The notes: generated by a model not told the origin, from the sequence alone. A DNA stretch of 64,000 bases from Globodera rostochiensis (GCA_018350325.1 JAEVLN010000002.1:5377456-5441455), one strand, 5' to 3'. Shown: positions 50,191 through 61,725, numbered from the stretch's first letter. Numbers and translations are program-made.

Positions 50191-52489
50191 TTAATATTTC
50201 TTACACGGATTGATTTTAATTGATTTTTTATAATCGTTAATGAATTAAATTTGATATTTCGAATACATTTTTTAAGTTCTGCCTTTAATGTGAGCCTTAA
50301 AATCTAATTTTGTTGGTCAGCAAAATTGACGAGTGGCTGGCTACCTGACATCCATATACTCGTCATCGTCGAGTTGAAACCCGTTTAACATTCTCGTTTT
50401 GCGTTATTTATTAAATCTCGAAAAAATTGTTTTAGTGCATTTTTTCGGTGGTTGAAACGTGTTGCTTTGTCGAGCTGTGTTGAAAAGATTGTGATTTCGC
50501 TATATTTTAGATATTTATGAAAAAATTTACGATCACATTGCAAATCGTACAAATTTTTTATTTTAATTTAACTTGTGGTAACAATCTTAGAATGTATCAA
50601 CATTTTATTCATTTCTTATTTCACATGTTTTAATAGAAAGAAAGAAATAGATACTTAAACTCAACTCATGTGAAGTGTATTTTAGTTTTTCTATTTTTTG
50701 AGCCAATAATTTTTTGAAACATTTGTTACATTTAATTTTTTATTTAAATAATTTACTTTTTTTTAAACTGTTGAACATTGGAGATGCTTGATAGATGCGA
50801 TGAAGGAGGTTGTTTTGTTATTTCATGGGGTCAAAACTGCCTTATGCGTATTGTCGTTATAATTAAAAATGAATATAGCTAAATCTTTGCATTATGAATA
50901 ATTTGTTAATATTACTTTAATGAGTTTTCTAAAATTAAATATAAATAAAAATCAGTTATGATTTTTTCGCATTGATAACATTTTGTTTATTCTTTTCTAT
51001 TATTTTAGGAGTACATTTGTTGAAATAATTATATTTATAATTTCTTTTTTATTATTCTCCTCATATCACTTGGTCACAGAAATGCATTAAGTTCTAGACC
51101 ATTTATACGGTATTAATATTTAAACATTATTCTTACAGTAAAACATCGGTCTGAAAAGTGTCATCTTCCACAAAATAGTTTTGGTTTATCAAACTATGTG
51201 AGTGTTTATTTCAGCACTGGCTGGTAAATCCTTTATCACATCATTTCTTTAATGATAAGCATTCTGTGCAGATTTCTTGTTAAAACTTCAAGTGTTTTCC
51301 TGAACCATGGCAAATTGCAACGCTAAATTTGGCTTTTTTTATTTATATTTATTAAATTACTTTTTTATAAACTTCCTATATATTTTGGGCATCATAGTGG
51401 GCGTCTGTTTAATAATGAACCATGGAATTCATCAGAGTTTAATAGGCATCTGTAAATATAACAAAAATTTATGTCCTTTTTAGGTTTGCTTTTGTAATTT
51501 ATTTTTAATATTAACTTCTCTTCCTCACAATGTCGCCGTTGTTAAATGTCCTTTTTACAATACCTATATACCTTTTCAGATTTTAAAACTTTATGTATAT
51601 ATTTAATTTTTTTCAAGTAATTAATTTTTAAATTTTTTATTTGGGTGCAGCATTAAATAATACAAAAGAGTTGGTTGTCTGTTAATAGCAGAACAAAATG
51701 TTAATTACAAGCTTCACACAGAATTTCTAAATGTTGCCCGTACTTTTAGATTAAGCTTTTCTTTTGGAATTTTTTAGTTGTAATCAAGTTTTACCCAATT
51801 TTCAATAAATGAGATCGAAGGCAATCATTGCTTGCCGCAAGTCGTTCAGCAGGGCCAAGTAAGTTTAAATTTTTTAAATGGGAATGCTTTTTAATTTTAT
51901 AATTATGACTCCACTGCCTCAGGGATGCCCGTATGTATTCATCTCTTTTCTCAGCATTTAGTTAAAAATATATTCAAATTTAAAGCTGAACTTTACTGAC
52001 CTTTTGATTCATACATAGTTTTTTTTAAATTTGTTCTCTTTTATTTTATAATTTATTAAATATAACTGAAATAGACTTATTCAAAATACAATATCAAAAT
52101 GAAATTTAAAATTTTAGATTAAGTTGACGAATGAATGATGATGTTTAAGAAGCAAGTTTTTAATCTGTCAAAGTATAAAGCTTATTTTAAGGATTTTGGA
52201 GGCATTTTTTTAAGGTTTTAATTTGGCAACTTTTACATAGGTTTTAAATTTTTTTATGTTGTGGTAGTGGATTTATTTATAAATTTTTTTTGGGGTACGT
52301 TATAATGTTAATATTTATTTTTAAGGCTATGTTGTTATTTTTTCATTAAATTTTTATTGGCTGCTTTTTTTGCATTTAATATTGAGTCCTTTTCATATAG
52401 TAAATTCATTGATTTACTTCTTTTGCTAGTTTAACTTTGGGCAACAAATTTAAAATTTTATGCTTTTAAAAAATATTTTTGTGATATGA
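50191..52489. other. T-rich gene-poor block
   Basis: No gene. Islands lie near 50325-50385, 51285-51335, 51815-51860 and 51910-51940. The islands at 51205 and 51850 lie beside splice-like TTTCAG and GTAAGT, but the enclosed frames are too short to support exons. Confidence 0.45.
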
Positions 52490-52599
52490 ATTTTTGATTG
52501 AAATCTTAATTTTATAATATATGGGAGCATTTACTTCCTTTGCCAATCCATTTTTTATTTTTTTTAATTTTGATTCGGCTTTAATAATTATTGTATCAT

Positions 52600-52800
52600 T
52601 TATATAATTTTTCTTGATTTTTTCCTTTAACTACAATGTAGTTTTAATTATCGTTTATCGGTGATCTCCGAAAAAATCCGTTCAACCCGCGGGGACGATT
52701 GCGAATTTATTTATTATTCTTTTTTTCCTGAAATCTTTTATAATTTTTTCTTGATTTTTCCTTTTTTTACAATGTAGTTTTAATTTTAGTTATTTATTAT
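52600..52800. repeat. Local duplication about 140 bp apart
   Basis: TTTTTCTTGATTTTT.CCTTT, followed by ACAATGTAGTTTTAATT, occurs at about 52610-52655 and again at about 52745-52795. The island at 52655-52705 lies between the copies. Confidence 0.75.
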
Positions 52801-54358
52801 TCTTTTTTATTTTCCTTCATTTCTCGTGGTTTAGCGTTATTCGAACCGACAATTCAAAGTTTTTATATAAATGTCAAATGGTTTAAAAGTTTGTTCAGGG
52901 GTCGTAAAAAATACCCTGATTAATTGTTTTTAAAGAATTGGGCCGGTTATTGACTTTTCAATTTTACAAAAATCCTAAACATTGAACCCTTTATATTAAT
53001 AACGATTTTTCTTTTATTTTAAATTTTTAATTGTATTTTTGATTGAATCTTATTTTATAATTCGACATTTTAGTTGATAATATGTTTATAATATTGTTTC
53101 AGTTTTAACTTTTAAACTTTCATATAAATCTATAAAGAAATTGTCTTTAACATATAAGTTCAAATAAATTTATCTTAAGGCACCCAAATCAATTTATTTT
53201 TACATAACATTTCCTCGATTTGGGTCATAATTTATCCTGCTCTCTTTATGTCTTCTTTTAATTTTTTAAACTAGTTTACATTGAGTGTATTCCTAATGTT
53301 TGTTAAGTTAATAAATAGGATTTCATTATAGATTTTATTTTATTTACTATTTATGAACCCTCTGCAAAAACTTTACAAATAGTAAAAATCTTTATGATCT
53401 ACATATATTATTATTGATTAAATTTTTTATATGGTGTTTGTTAGGTAGCTGCAATTTGAGCTTTCAGTAGATCAACAATTATTCATTTTTTGCAGTTGTT
53501 TGTCAATCTAGGATTTTAATGGTATCTAGTGTAACCAATAATTTTTAATTTTGTTTTAATCACAACATAGATTATTTTTTATAGAAATTTGATTTTATTT
53601 TCAATATCCGTATTTTTTGGTTAAGTTTATGTTAGCAAAATATTATTTGTTTTTTGGTAGCCCAGGGCGAGTCCTTATTTCTTTGGACCCGTCGTGTGTT
53701 GGGTTAAACATGAACTCGCAAACAGGGCAACGCTTGTACAAAGTCCTGTACTTTATTTTACTTTTAAAGCCATTACATTAATAATTTTAACTTTCATTAT
53801 TTTTGCGATCGCTCATTTATTTAAATTTAATTTTAAAGCTTCAAACAAATAATATGGTGAATGTTATATTTTCTTTTTTTCATGCAATCTGTTTTAAAAG
53901 ATGACGCTAAAAACAATAAAATTTCGCTGAGCTTTATATTTTTTTTTAATTATAAATATGAATTGAGGGCATTTTTTGACGAAATTCTTGCAATTTCAAT
54001 GACCATCTATTTTTCATTAGTAAAATACTTCGCGTATTTTTTCAAGTTATTAAATTCTGTTATTAAAATTCTTGATATAAGAATTTAATAAAAATTTTAT
54101 TTATGATAAAAATTAAATTAAATTATCAAAACCATTTGAAAATATATAAGAATTTATTTATTGTTGAAAATCCAAATTCAAATAATTATAGTTTTTCATG
54201 ATTTTTTACAATAAAATTAATTTTTAAGGCTTTATGTAAAAAAATTCAAATGTTAATACTTTTAAACCTTTTCCAACTTTGACTGATCTCATTCATACAT
54301 TTGAATTATTTGAATTTTTATTGTGTTGGTTTATTATTTAAATTTTATTTGTTATAAG

Positions 54359-55734
54359 TAGGGCTGGGATTGGTTCCATGACTTTTCGTCAATGGACTTT
54401 TCGGCAATGGACTTTTCGTCAATGGACTTTTCGGCAATGGACTTTTCGTCAACGGACTCTTCGTCAACGACTTTTCGTCAATGGACTATTCGTCAACAAC
54501 ATTTCGTCAATAAGAAAGATTTTTAAAAAACAACTAATTTTAATTAAATTTAAGCCACAAAAATTTTTCGGAATAGTTAAGTTTACTAGTCGCACAAAAA
54601 AAAAATTTTAAGAGGGTTTTAAGCAATTCTGAGAAGTACTCAGGGGTTATCGAGGTTGCTGATCACGAATATGAAAAGATTATCACATGACATCTAATTA
54701 TAATTTCAACATTATGATTTTTGAAAAAATTTTAAAAATGCAACAAAGGCCCTCAAAATCATTCAAAAACATAAAATTACAATAAAACAGCAAGTAATGA
54801 TCGAATCGTGCTTTTCGTATGATTTTAGGCGTGTTTTTGAAGGCAGAAATTGATTTCTAAAATTTCTGGAATTTCGGAAAACCTTTAATTTGGGTCCGGG
54901 GTTCGAAATTGGTCGAAATGGAGGCTAGAATCGGCTTCTTCGCCCCGAATAACCATAGACTTGAAAATGTGGTGTTGGCTTAAATTTAATTAAAATTTGT
55001 TGTTTTTTTAATTTTCTTATTGACGAAATGTCGTTGACGAATAGTCCATTGACGAAAAGTCGTTGACGAAGAATCCATTGACGAAAAGTTGTTGACGAAG
55101 AGTCCGTTGACGAAAAGTCCATTGACGAAAAGTCGTGCCGCCCTGGGATTTATATGTGCTAAAAACCCCAAAATATGTGTTTTTATGTGCTAAAAAATGC
55201 CAAAATATGTGCTAAAAATCCCAAAAAATGCCAAAATATGTGCTAAAATATGTGCCAAAAATGGCCAAAATCTAGTCAGTTTATGCATAAAAACATTCAA
55301 AATTCATCTATCATTATTAATTTTGCTCCTACAGTTGTAAATATACTATTTTTCACATGTTTTGGAAAATTTTATAAAAAAATCAAAAGTAAAAAATTTA
55401 AGGAAAATGTCGATCTTTGTGGATGGATTTTTGGTCAAAGAAAAAGTCATTTTTGGGGTGCATTTTTGAAAATTTTAAAAGTCGATCCTTAGGGGTGTAT
55501 TTTTCGTTTTTATTGCATTTTCTTAAGGAATTTTTGAAAAATGGCGAAATGTTCTAAAACTCTGAAAAAGCCTAAAATATGTCAGTAAATATGTGCTAAT
55601 AAATACCCAAAATATGTTTTAATTTGTGCTAAAAAGTCGCCCTAATTCAAAATTTTTCAAAACAAATACTATTTTTGGGTCATGGTAAGGAATCTACGAA
55701 AAAAATATGTTAAAACATAAAAATCCCAGCCCTA
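54359..55734. mobile_element. hAT-like element (about 597 bp) carrying a nested element, 1376 bp in all
   Basis: The outer termini are TAGGGCTGGGATT and its reverse complement (55722-55734). They are flanked by GTTATAAG (54351-54358) and GTTATATG (55735-55742), an 8-bp target duplication with one mismatch. The sister arm holds the uninterrupted site at 21061-21068. Host sequence after the nested insertion (55151-55734) is rich in ATATGTGCTAAAA motifs near its left end and contains the core AAAAGTCGATCCTTAGGGG at 55477-55495. That core is shared with the element at 60362-60922 and, in weaker form, with 34345-35176. There is no transposase, so mobility would depend on an autonomous relative. 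The 80-codon frame at 55250-55492 is incidental. Confidence 0.92.
54372..55142. mobile_element. Nested foldback-type hAT-like element, 771 bp
   Basis: The element is flanked by perfect 8-bp duplications, CTGGGATT (54364-54371 and 55143-55150), which lie within the terminal repeat of the host element. Removing it with one duplication would restore a normal host terminus. Its own ends are long inverted repeats of about 160-185 bp (54372-54556 and 54977-55142). They are made of a tandem 15-bp unit, ATGGACTTTTCGTCA, with about eight copies on the left and complementary ones on the right. The extreme termini match imperfectly (GGTTCCATGACTTTT and GGCGGCACGACTTTT). Frames reading FRQWT or FVNGL repeats on either strand are translations of the 15-bp unit and not proteins. 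Relatives of its inside lie at about 1268-1308 and 48784-48842. Confidence 0.9.
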
Positions 55735-56204
55735 GTTATATGTAAGATAGGCGAAGATAGGCAATTTATGATTGACGCATTTTTTGAGCCAAATAGCTAG
55801 CCTATAAATAATTTTAAGGTTGATTTATTTATTAGTTTAAAAAATTTGAATCCATTTACGCATAAAGACCATATATCTAGCCTTAATTTCCCGTTTATAA
55901 ATTACGGCCATCAAAAAGCTTATTTTTAGCTTAAACAGGGTGCATTTTTCAGTTTGACGACAATTAGATGTTTTTATACTAAATTTATTCATTACTTCGT
56001 TTAGTTTTATTCTTATCGTTTCAAATTTAGTTAATTGGCAATAAATAATTATTAAATTGCAAACTATCTTTTTTCCTATTGAGAATTTTATTATTTTAAT
56101 TAAGTTTTCAAATTTGCATCTTTTATTTTTATTAATAATAGTAGCAGAGCCATTGTTTTTATTACTATTTATTTATATTATTATTCATCCAAGCGAGTAG
56201 ACTC

Positions 56205-56475
56205 GCCTTTTCGCTGGGTAGGTCTTTCGGGTTTGACGGGATTATGTAGACGCCTACCCATATGGCACTTTACAAAATTTGCCCGCCCAAATAGTGTTTC
56301 CAACGATTCGGCGATGAAGGAATATTAATATACTTCATATTTGATATAGAAACATATCAATTTGTAATAAGTTATTTTATATGCTATTTACTTCAATTTT
56401 GAGTTTAATTTTTTTAGTTTTTAGTACTAAATTATTATAAATATTTTATTTTCTATTAATTTTATATAAAAATGA
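56205..56475 (+). repeat. Direct repeat (partner about 49845-50190)
   Basis: Second copy of the CGGGTTTGACGGGATTATG unit, here inside the right duplication arm. The left arm has no match at the mirrored position (near 19.7 kb), so it was either inserted here after the duplication or lost there. Confidence 0.8.
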
Positions 56476-58660
56476 GTTTATTTACAGGCATGGGCCCAAA
56501 CTTGGGTTTGAAGATAAAATTAAAATTAATGTGAATTTCAGTTCAATAAAAGTTGTAGTTAGTTTTTATTCATGTTGTGTTTTAATTATTTTTAATTTCT
56601 TTTTGTAACGAATGATTTTATTTATACTATAATTTTTGAGAAAATGATTCTTTTATTTATTTTTCTTATATACATATTTTGCTTTTGATATTTCGCTGTT
56701 TTTTTTTGTTATATTAAAAAAGGTGGCAAAATTTTATAAATGTTTGTCTAAATTTAGCTGTATTTTTATCACAAGATTTATTTTTAGAAATTTTCAAATT
56801 TAAAGAAATGTTTAATATATTTTATTGAGCGGTGGCAGAACGCGGGATTTATTATTGAGCTTTCCGTCCATTTATAATCGGCTTATGCGGTAAGACTTTT
56901 TTTAGAAGATATTTTGATGATAACTAAATTGTCTATGTAATAATTGATATATATATATATATTTGTGCCAAGTTGGCCAAAGTCGTTGAAATTTTAACTT
57001 AAAGAGATTTGGTTCGTTATACTTACATTATCCTTTTAGGCTTTGGCTTTTTATGGTTTTATTTTACAATTAAATATAAATTTTGCTCAAAATGTATTTT
57101 TTTATGCATTTTCCACATTAAAATTTTTATTAACCCTTTTGTTTAGGACATAATCAAATTACCTAAAATATGTTTATGCAACAGTCCCGCTTACAATAAT
57201 TATTGTTCATCACCTTAGAGAATGTTTCTGCACTGTTTCAAAGGATTGGATTATTTTTGTTATTTAAATTATTTATTTATAAATAGATGTCTCGGCTTTT
57301 AATGAAGGGATAAATTTGATTACATTTTTAAATGCTAATATTAAAAGATTGCAAATATTTTGGTAATTCATTTGATAATGTGAATATTTAAACTTTCTTT
57401 TTAGATTAATTTATTTAGGTGGATCAATTAGTCTAATTTGGCTAATTATATTAAATAATATAAATAATTTGATATAAACATCTTTTGGTTTTAAATGCAG
57501 CTGCCTGCTGCAGTAAGTTACAATATGGTGAAGCAAAATCTCGAGGAGCCGCCCGAGTTGTACAGGAACGTTGGTCCCTGACATGTGCAAATTACATGGC
57601 CAGTAATATTTAAATTAAAATTTTAAAATTTATGACTTTCATTTTTTTATTAGACTTATAAAATTTGCCTTGGCGCTGAGTTTCTTGGCAAACATTTCGT
57701 CTGTTATTTCGGATATGGAATTCGCTGCCGGTCACTATTCGTGGCAACAAACTTTGGTTTCCAGCTGTTGACACCACGTTTCCATAGCGATTTAATTAGA
57801 ATATTTTAAATTAATAATGAAGTGTGACTAAAACATTATAGTTTTTCTTAATTCAGTTTAAATTATTGTAATTAAACTTTCAGTTTTCTTATATTATGAC
57901 TTTATTTTTAAGCAAAATAAATGCGCTTCTCCTTTTTTCATTAATTTAATTAATAAATTTTTCTCAAGACATGATTTTTATTGTCATGAATTTAATGTAA
58001 GTTTTTTAGGGCACCTTCGGCACCACCATGCCTGGTTGGGACAACTCAAGCCTCACACCCGACATAAATTTTAAAGGCTCTGTGCCAGTGAATTTTTCGC
58101 ATGGTAATTGTATTATAAAATTCGATGTTTTGGTACGTTAAGCTCATTATTTATATTTTTAGTTTAACATCTTTAGTTTAAGATTTTTTGAATTTGAATT
58201 GGTTTTTAGACATTTGAATGAAACTGTTAACATTTTGACTTTAAAATTTAAAGCTTTGTACTACCGATTTTATAGTTTTGTATTGCTTATTATTATTTCA
58301 TTTAAAATGATTTTTTAGATAAAATTTATAATTTTAGATGTTATTCTTTTATTCCCATTCCCTGTGCCTGTGTATACTTGCAGTTTTTAATGCTGAATAA
58401 ATTTCAAACCTTTTTTAATTAAGGATAATTTTAACATAAAATCTAAAATATCTTTCTTTATGGTAATAATTTTTTTCTCTAGGTCGCTTCAGCAGAGATT
58501 TTTTATGGGTCAGGTAAACGAAAATTTGCCGCACTTTTCGCGAAATCCAGCGTTAACGTTAAATAATTAATTGTCATTTAGCTACAATGTTTTTTGTTTG
58601 TTGTTTTTAGTGCATTTATTAAAAACCTTTCCATCGTTAAAGGAGTATAATTTGTTTTGA

Positions 58661-59445
58661 AAGAATAATTATAATCAAAATAGAAAAAAAATCTTTTTAA
58701 TTAACAGTTTTTATTTTGTGTTTAAAATTTGATATTTATTGTTTTCACAAGAACTAAATTGTCCAGTTGCTTTACCTTTTAAAAACTTTATTAGCTTTAA
58801 GATGATCAATTTTTTATTAAATTTTGTTTTATCTTTGTTTTTAATTGATCGCATTTGATTTCTTAACATTTGCAATATTTTATTTTAAATTTTTAAATGA
58901 AGATAGTCTTATTTTAAAAATGTATTTAAGTTTAATTTACATAATGCTGAAATATAACTATATTTTTGTAGTATTTTTTTAAATTAATTTAAATCTCGCG
59001 CACCCTTTGCTATCTTTTTTGTTCCGGATTGGACATTTTTCCGGCTTTGAGTTTGTCTTTAGAATTTGAATTCAAAATGGTTTCTTGCATTGATACGAAC
59101 TTGTAAAGAAAGCAACTACACAATATGCATTTAGTTTGCGCTCTATATTTTATATAACATATTGTATAGAGAAAATTATTCTTTAAAATCTTCATTTTAT
59201 TTTATATGTTCTTCTATTTTTCTCATTTGTCAATTAATATTTTAAAAAATAGATAAAAAATATATTTAATGTATTTATATTTTTGTAAACAAACATTCTA
59301 TTTGCTTGTTTAAATTATTTTAACACTAATACTTTTTATTATTTAATGATCTTTATCGCACTATGTTTTGTTTTGCCCTTCATTTCAGCAACATTAAGAT
59401 TACACATTTATTAGGCCAACGCGATACTACAAACGACCCAGCATT
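58661..59445. other. T-rich gene-poor sequence
   Basis: No gene recognised. The 61-codon minus-strand frame at 59010-59195 shows no motif. A splice-like TTTCAG lies at about 59386-59391, upstream of the small frame that follows. Confidence 0.45.
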
Positions 59446-59583
59446 ATGAGGCGTGCTGGACTCTTTAAATCTTTTTTCCGATCCATAGAAGCCCTGTTCC
59501 GTTCCTCCAGCAGCTTAAGCTTCTTTGAGTTAATCGTTAATTTTCGTAATAATTTATATTGTTTCAAAAAATGGGTTGTTTAA
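59446..59583 (+). CDS. Small open frame of 45 codons in a GC-richer island, doubtful
   Basis: ATG at 59446 opens MRRAGLFKSFFRSIEALFRSS and ends at TAA 59581-59583. The first 25 codons are much less AT-rich than the block and encode a basic, amphipathic segment. The rest is ordinary T-rich sequence. I know no family for it and saw no second copy. A TTTCAG about 55 bases upstream could be a splice acceptor. It may be a chance frame in one of the recurring GC islands. Confidence 0.15.
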   Translation: MRRAGLFKSFFRSIEALFRSSSSLSFFELIVNFRNNLYCFKKWVV

Positions 59584-60361
59584 TCTAATCCTCTAAATCA
59601 TTTTATGATTTTCAATTTGTATGAATATTTACAAAAAAAATTTTTTTGAATATTTATGTGAATGAACTTCTATATTTTTACACTTTGTGATTGCGTTTAA
59701 TTTATCCTATTTTTTATATTAATTTTTTATTAAAATCAAAAAAAAATCACAAAAGCTTTATTGGGACATTATTTCTTAGTATTTATAATTAAAATTTTAT
59801 ATTTGATAAATGTTGACATAAACATTTAGAATTAACGTTGCTGTTGTTGGCGCTTGGCTGTCTTTTCCAGGAAGTGATCCGGTTCATTGGCTCGGAAACT
59901 GTCGCCGGGTCAAGAACAATTAACGATATAAAAGTTAAATGTTAATTTTATGTTGTATTTATTGTTTCTCCAAAACATTTGATGATTCCACGTTATTTGA
60001 GATTATTAATTTAATCCTATTTAAAATTTTTTAAATTTAAGTTTCATTTTAATTAGGTAGAGGATTGGAAGTTTTTTAATTAAAAAATTAAATAGCGCCA
60101 GAGTTTCAGTCCACGAATGTGGGCATGTGTTAGCCTTATGTTGCCACACGCAGAAGAGTTCGCCCAAGTTAATTACTTTTATGTTTTTAAATCAAATAGT
60201 TGCTTTTAATATACATTATAATTATTTTGACTTTCATAAAAGAATTGCTGTTTGTATTGTAATTTTATCCGTCTCTTGCGCATTCTTTAAAAACCAAATA
60301 AAAATTGTTGTTAATAATAAATCCAATTGAATGAATTTAATAAAAGAAATTGTATTATAAT
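59584..60361. other. T-rich gene-poor sequence
   Basis: Islands lie at 59845-59925 and 60095-60165. The first has TTTTCCAG at 59863-59870, followed by a 24-codon open stretch (EVIRFIGSETVAGS) that ends at TAA 59943-59945. This is too short to call. The 67-codon frame at 60127-60330 has no recognisable motif. Confidence 0.4.
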
Positions 60362-60922
60362 TAGGGCCGCGAATTATATAGACAAAAAATCTCGAAATAT
60401 GGCCATAAAATATGGATCAAAAATTGCAAAATATAGACCAAATATGGACAAAAATTTCAAAATATGGACGAAATATGGAGAAAATTTTTTTCAAATATAG
60501 CAAAAAATGGGCCCGATTTTCCTAATAGAAGTATTAAGAGCAATAAAAATGTTCATAAGTAAATTAACGGCATTTCAGATAAAATTTTTGAACATAAGCA
60601 GAATTTTAAAACTTTTCAATTTTATGGTGGAGCATTTTTAGTCACGTAAAAGTTAATTTTTAGTGGTGCATTTTTTGAAATTTTTAAAAAGTCGATCCTT
60701 AGGGGTATATTTTTCGTTTTATCGCATTTTTTTACGGAATTAAAAAAGGGCCAAATATGGAAAAAATATGGAATATGGATAAAGATCGCGAATATGGAAA
60801 AATATGGATTATAAAATGGGCTCTAGAAGCTCCAACCAAAGCTAAAAACAATATTTATGGCATTTATACGCTGTTCCGAGTGCGCAAAAAAAATATGGAT
60901 TTCCATATAAATCGCGGCCCTA
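60362..60922. mobile_element. Non-autonomous hAT-like element, 561 bp
   Basis: The termini are TAGGGCCGCGAATTATAT at the left and, in reverse complement, TAGGGCCGCGATTTATAT at the right. A perfect 8-bp target duplication, ATTATAAT, lies at 60354-60361 and 60923-60930. The interior is rich in AAATATGGA motifs near both ends. At about 60655-60745 it shares roughly 90 bases, including AAAAAGTCGATCCTTAGGGG, with the host element at 55450-55545, although the termini of the two families differ. There is no transposase frame. Confidence 0.94.
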
Positions 60923-61139
60923 ATTATAATTAAGTACTAAATTTTTTGAGTATTAAGTTTTAATTTTTAACTTATATCTCTTAAACATCGCATTTCGAAC
61001 GCTATTAATTTAACAAGTTTTTGTAAAAAAAAATATAGTAAAATATTTGAAGTTGCACCGCAAATGTCGGCCAGTCATTAAATTAGCAATCTTGACATTT
61101 ATATAAATTGTTTCTTTAATTATAAATTTGGGCCAACAG

Positions 61140-61725
61140 TTCCAAAAAAGACGGAGGATTTATTCTCAAAAACCCCCAATATTGATTAAAATTGATACAA
61201 AGTTGCTCCAATTCGCAAGCGTTACTTTGAAGTTAATTTTTACTTTTACTGAACTATAATGAAAAAATGAGACGGAAAAATCAAAAATTGATTGTTTTAT
61301 TGAAGGCAATGCCCACTGAGTGAAGGTGCTGTGTGCTCTGCACCTTCCCCCACCGCCCCCCCCCGCCCCGAAAAAATCGATGGAATATTTCGGTCCTTTT
61401 TAGCGATAATTTTAATGGAATTAAATGTTTTTCAGTTTTATTGCACACTAAAAAATAGGAATTAAAATTTTTGTAGTTGAAAAATGCTTACGCATCGCTA
61501 TCTCTCAATTTAGCACACTATTTCGTCGCATTTATTTTATCAATTCTGATTTACATTTGCATGCCCTTTTTTCGTGGTTTTCATTTAATAAAATCAAAAA
61601 CAAAGTTTAAATTCGTGTCATCAACATTAGTGGAAAAGGCATTTTCAGCCGAAAAATGAACGAAAATATTTTCTAATAGAGCAAAAATTTTTTGTTTTTG
61701 TTTGTTTGGTCCAAGTTTCCCGTCT
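61140..61725. repeat. Decayed DNA-transposon-like region
   Basis: The right edge (GTTTGGTCCAAG..TCTCTAAT at about 61704-61730) resembles 1399-1425. TAATTATA stands on both sides (about 61118-61125 and 61728-61735) and could be an 8-bp duplication, but in this AT-rich DNA it may be chance, and the adjoining termini do not match each other. A C-rich patch lies at 61346-61369. The region includes the possible transposase relic below. Confidence 0.4.
61590..61710 (+). pseudogene. Possible relic of a hAT transposase C-terminal dimerisation segment
   Basis: The frame open from 61477 to its stop at 61657-61659 ends in SSTLVEKAFSAEK. Past the stop, the same frame continues with a TKIFSNRAK-like stretch. 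hAT transposases carry near their C-terminus a conserved dimerisation motif of the type SS..VER.FS followed by a basic segment, and this text resembles it. The reading is interrupted by a stop and the upstream part shows no transposase similarity that I can see, so at most it is a fragment. A chance match of a dozen residues is possible. Confidence 0.35.

Larger units (their letters stand above)
52490..58660 (-). repeat. Right arm of the large inverted duplication
   Basis: Mirror partner of 17250-23600 (anchors are listed there). Differences from the left arm include the hAT-like insertion at 54359-55734, the direct-repeat copy at about 56205-56475, and absence of the 800-base segment of the left arm. 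The plus-strand frame at 53861-54088 is not conserved: the left copy has one-base indels against it. Both copies look non-coding. A local duplication within this arm lies at 52600-52800. Confidence 0.85.

Noticed and set aside
53861..54088. 75-codon plus-strand frame in the right arm.
   Set aside because: The homologous left-arm sequence (about 21350-21480) differs by single-base indels that break the frame, so it is not under coding constraint.
54378..55171. Pentapeptide-repeat frames (FRQWT, FVNGL) on both strands.
   Set aside because: The 15-bp unit of the foldback arms is a multiple of three, so every frame yields a five-residue repeat. It appears on both strands because the arms are inverted.
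57532..57588. 18-codon frame reading MVKQNLEEPPELYRNVGP between splice-like signals.
   Set aside because: Too short to distinguish from chance, and the mirrored left-arm position (near 18.1 kb) has unrelated sequence.
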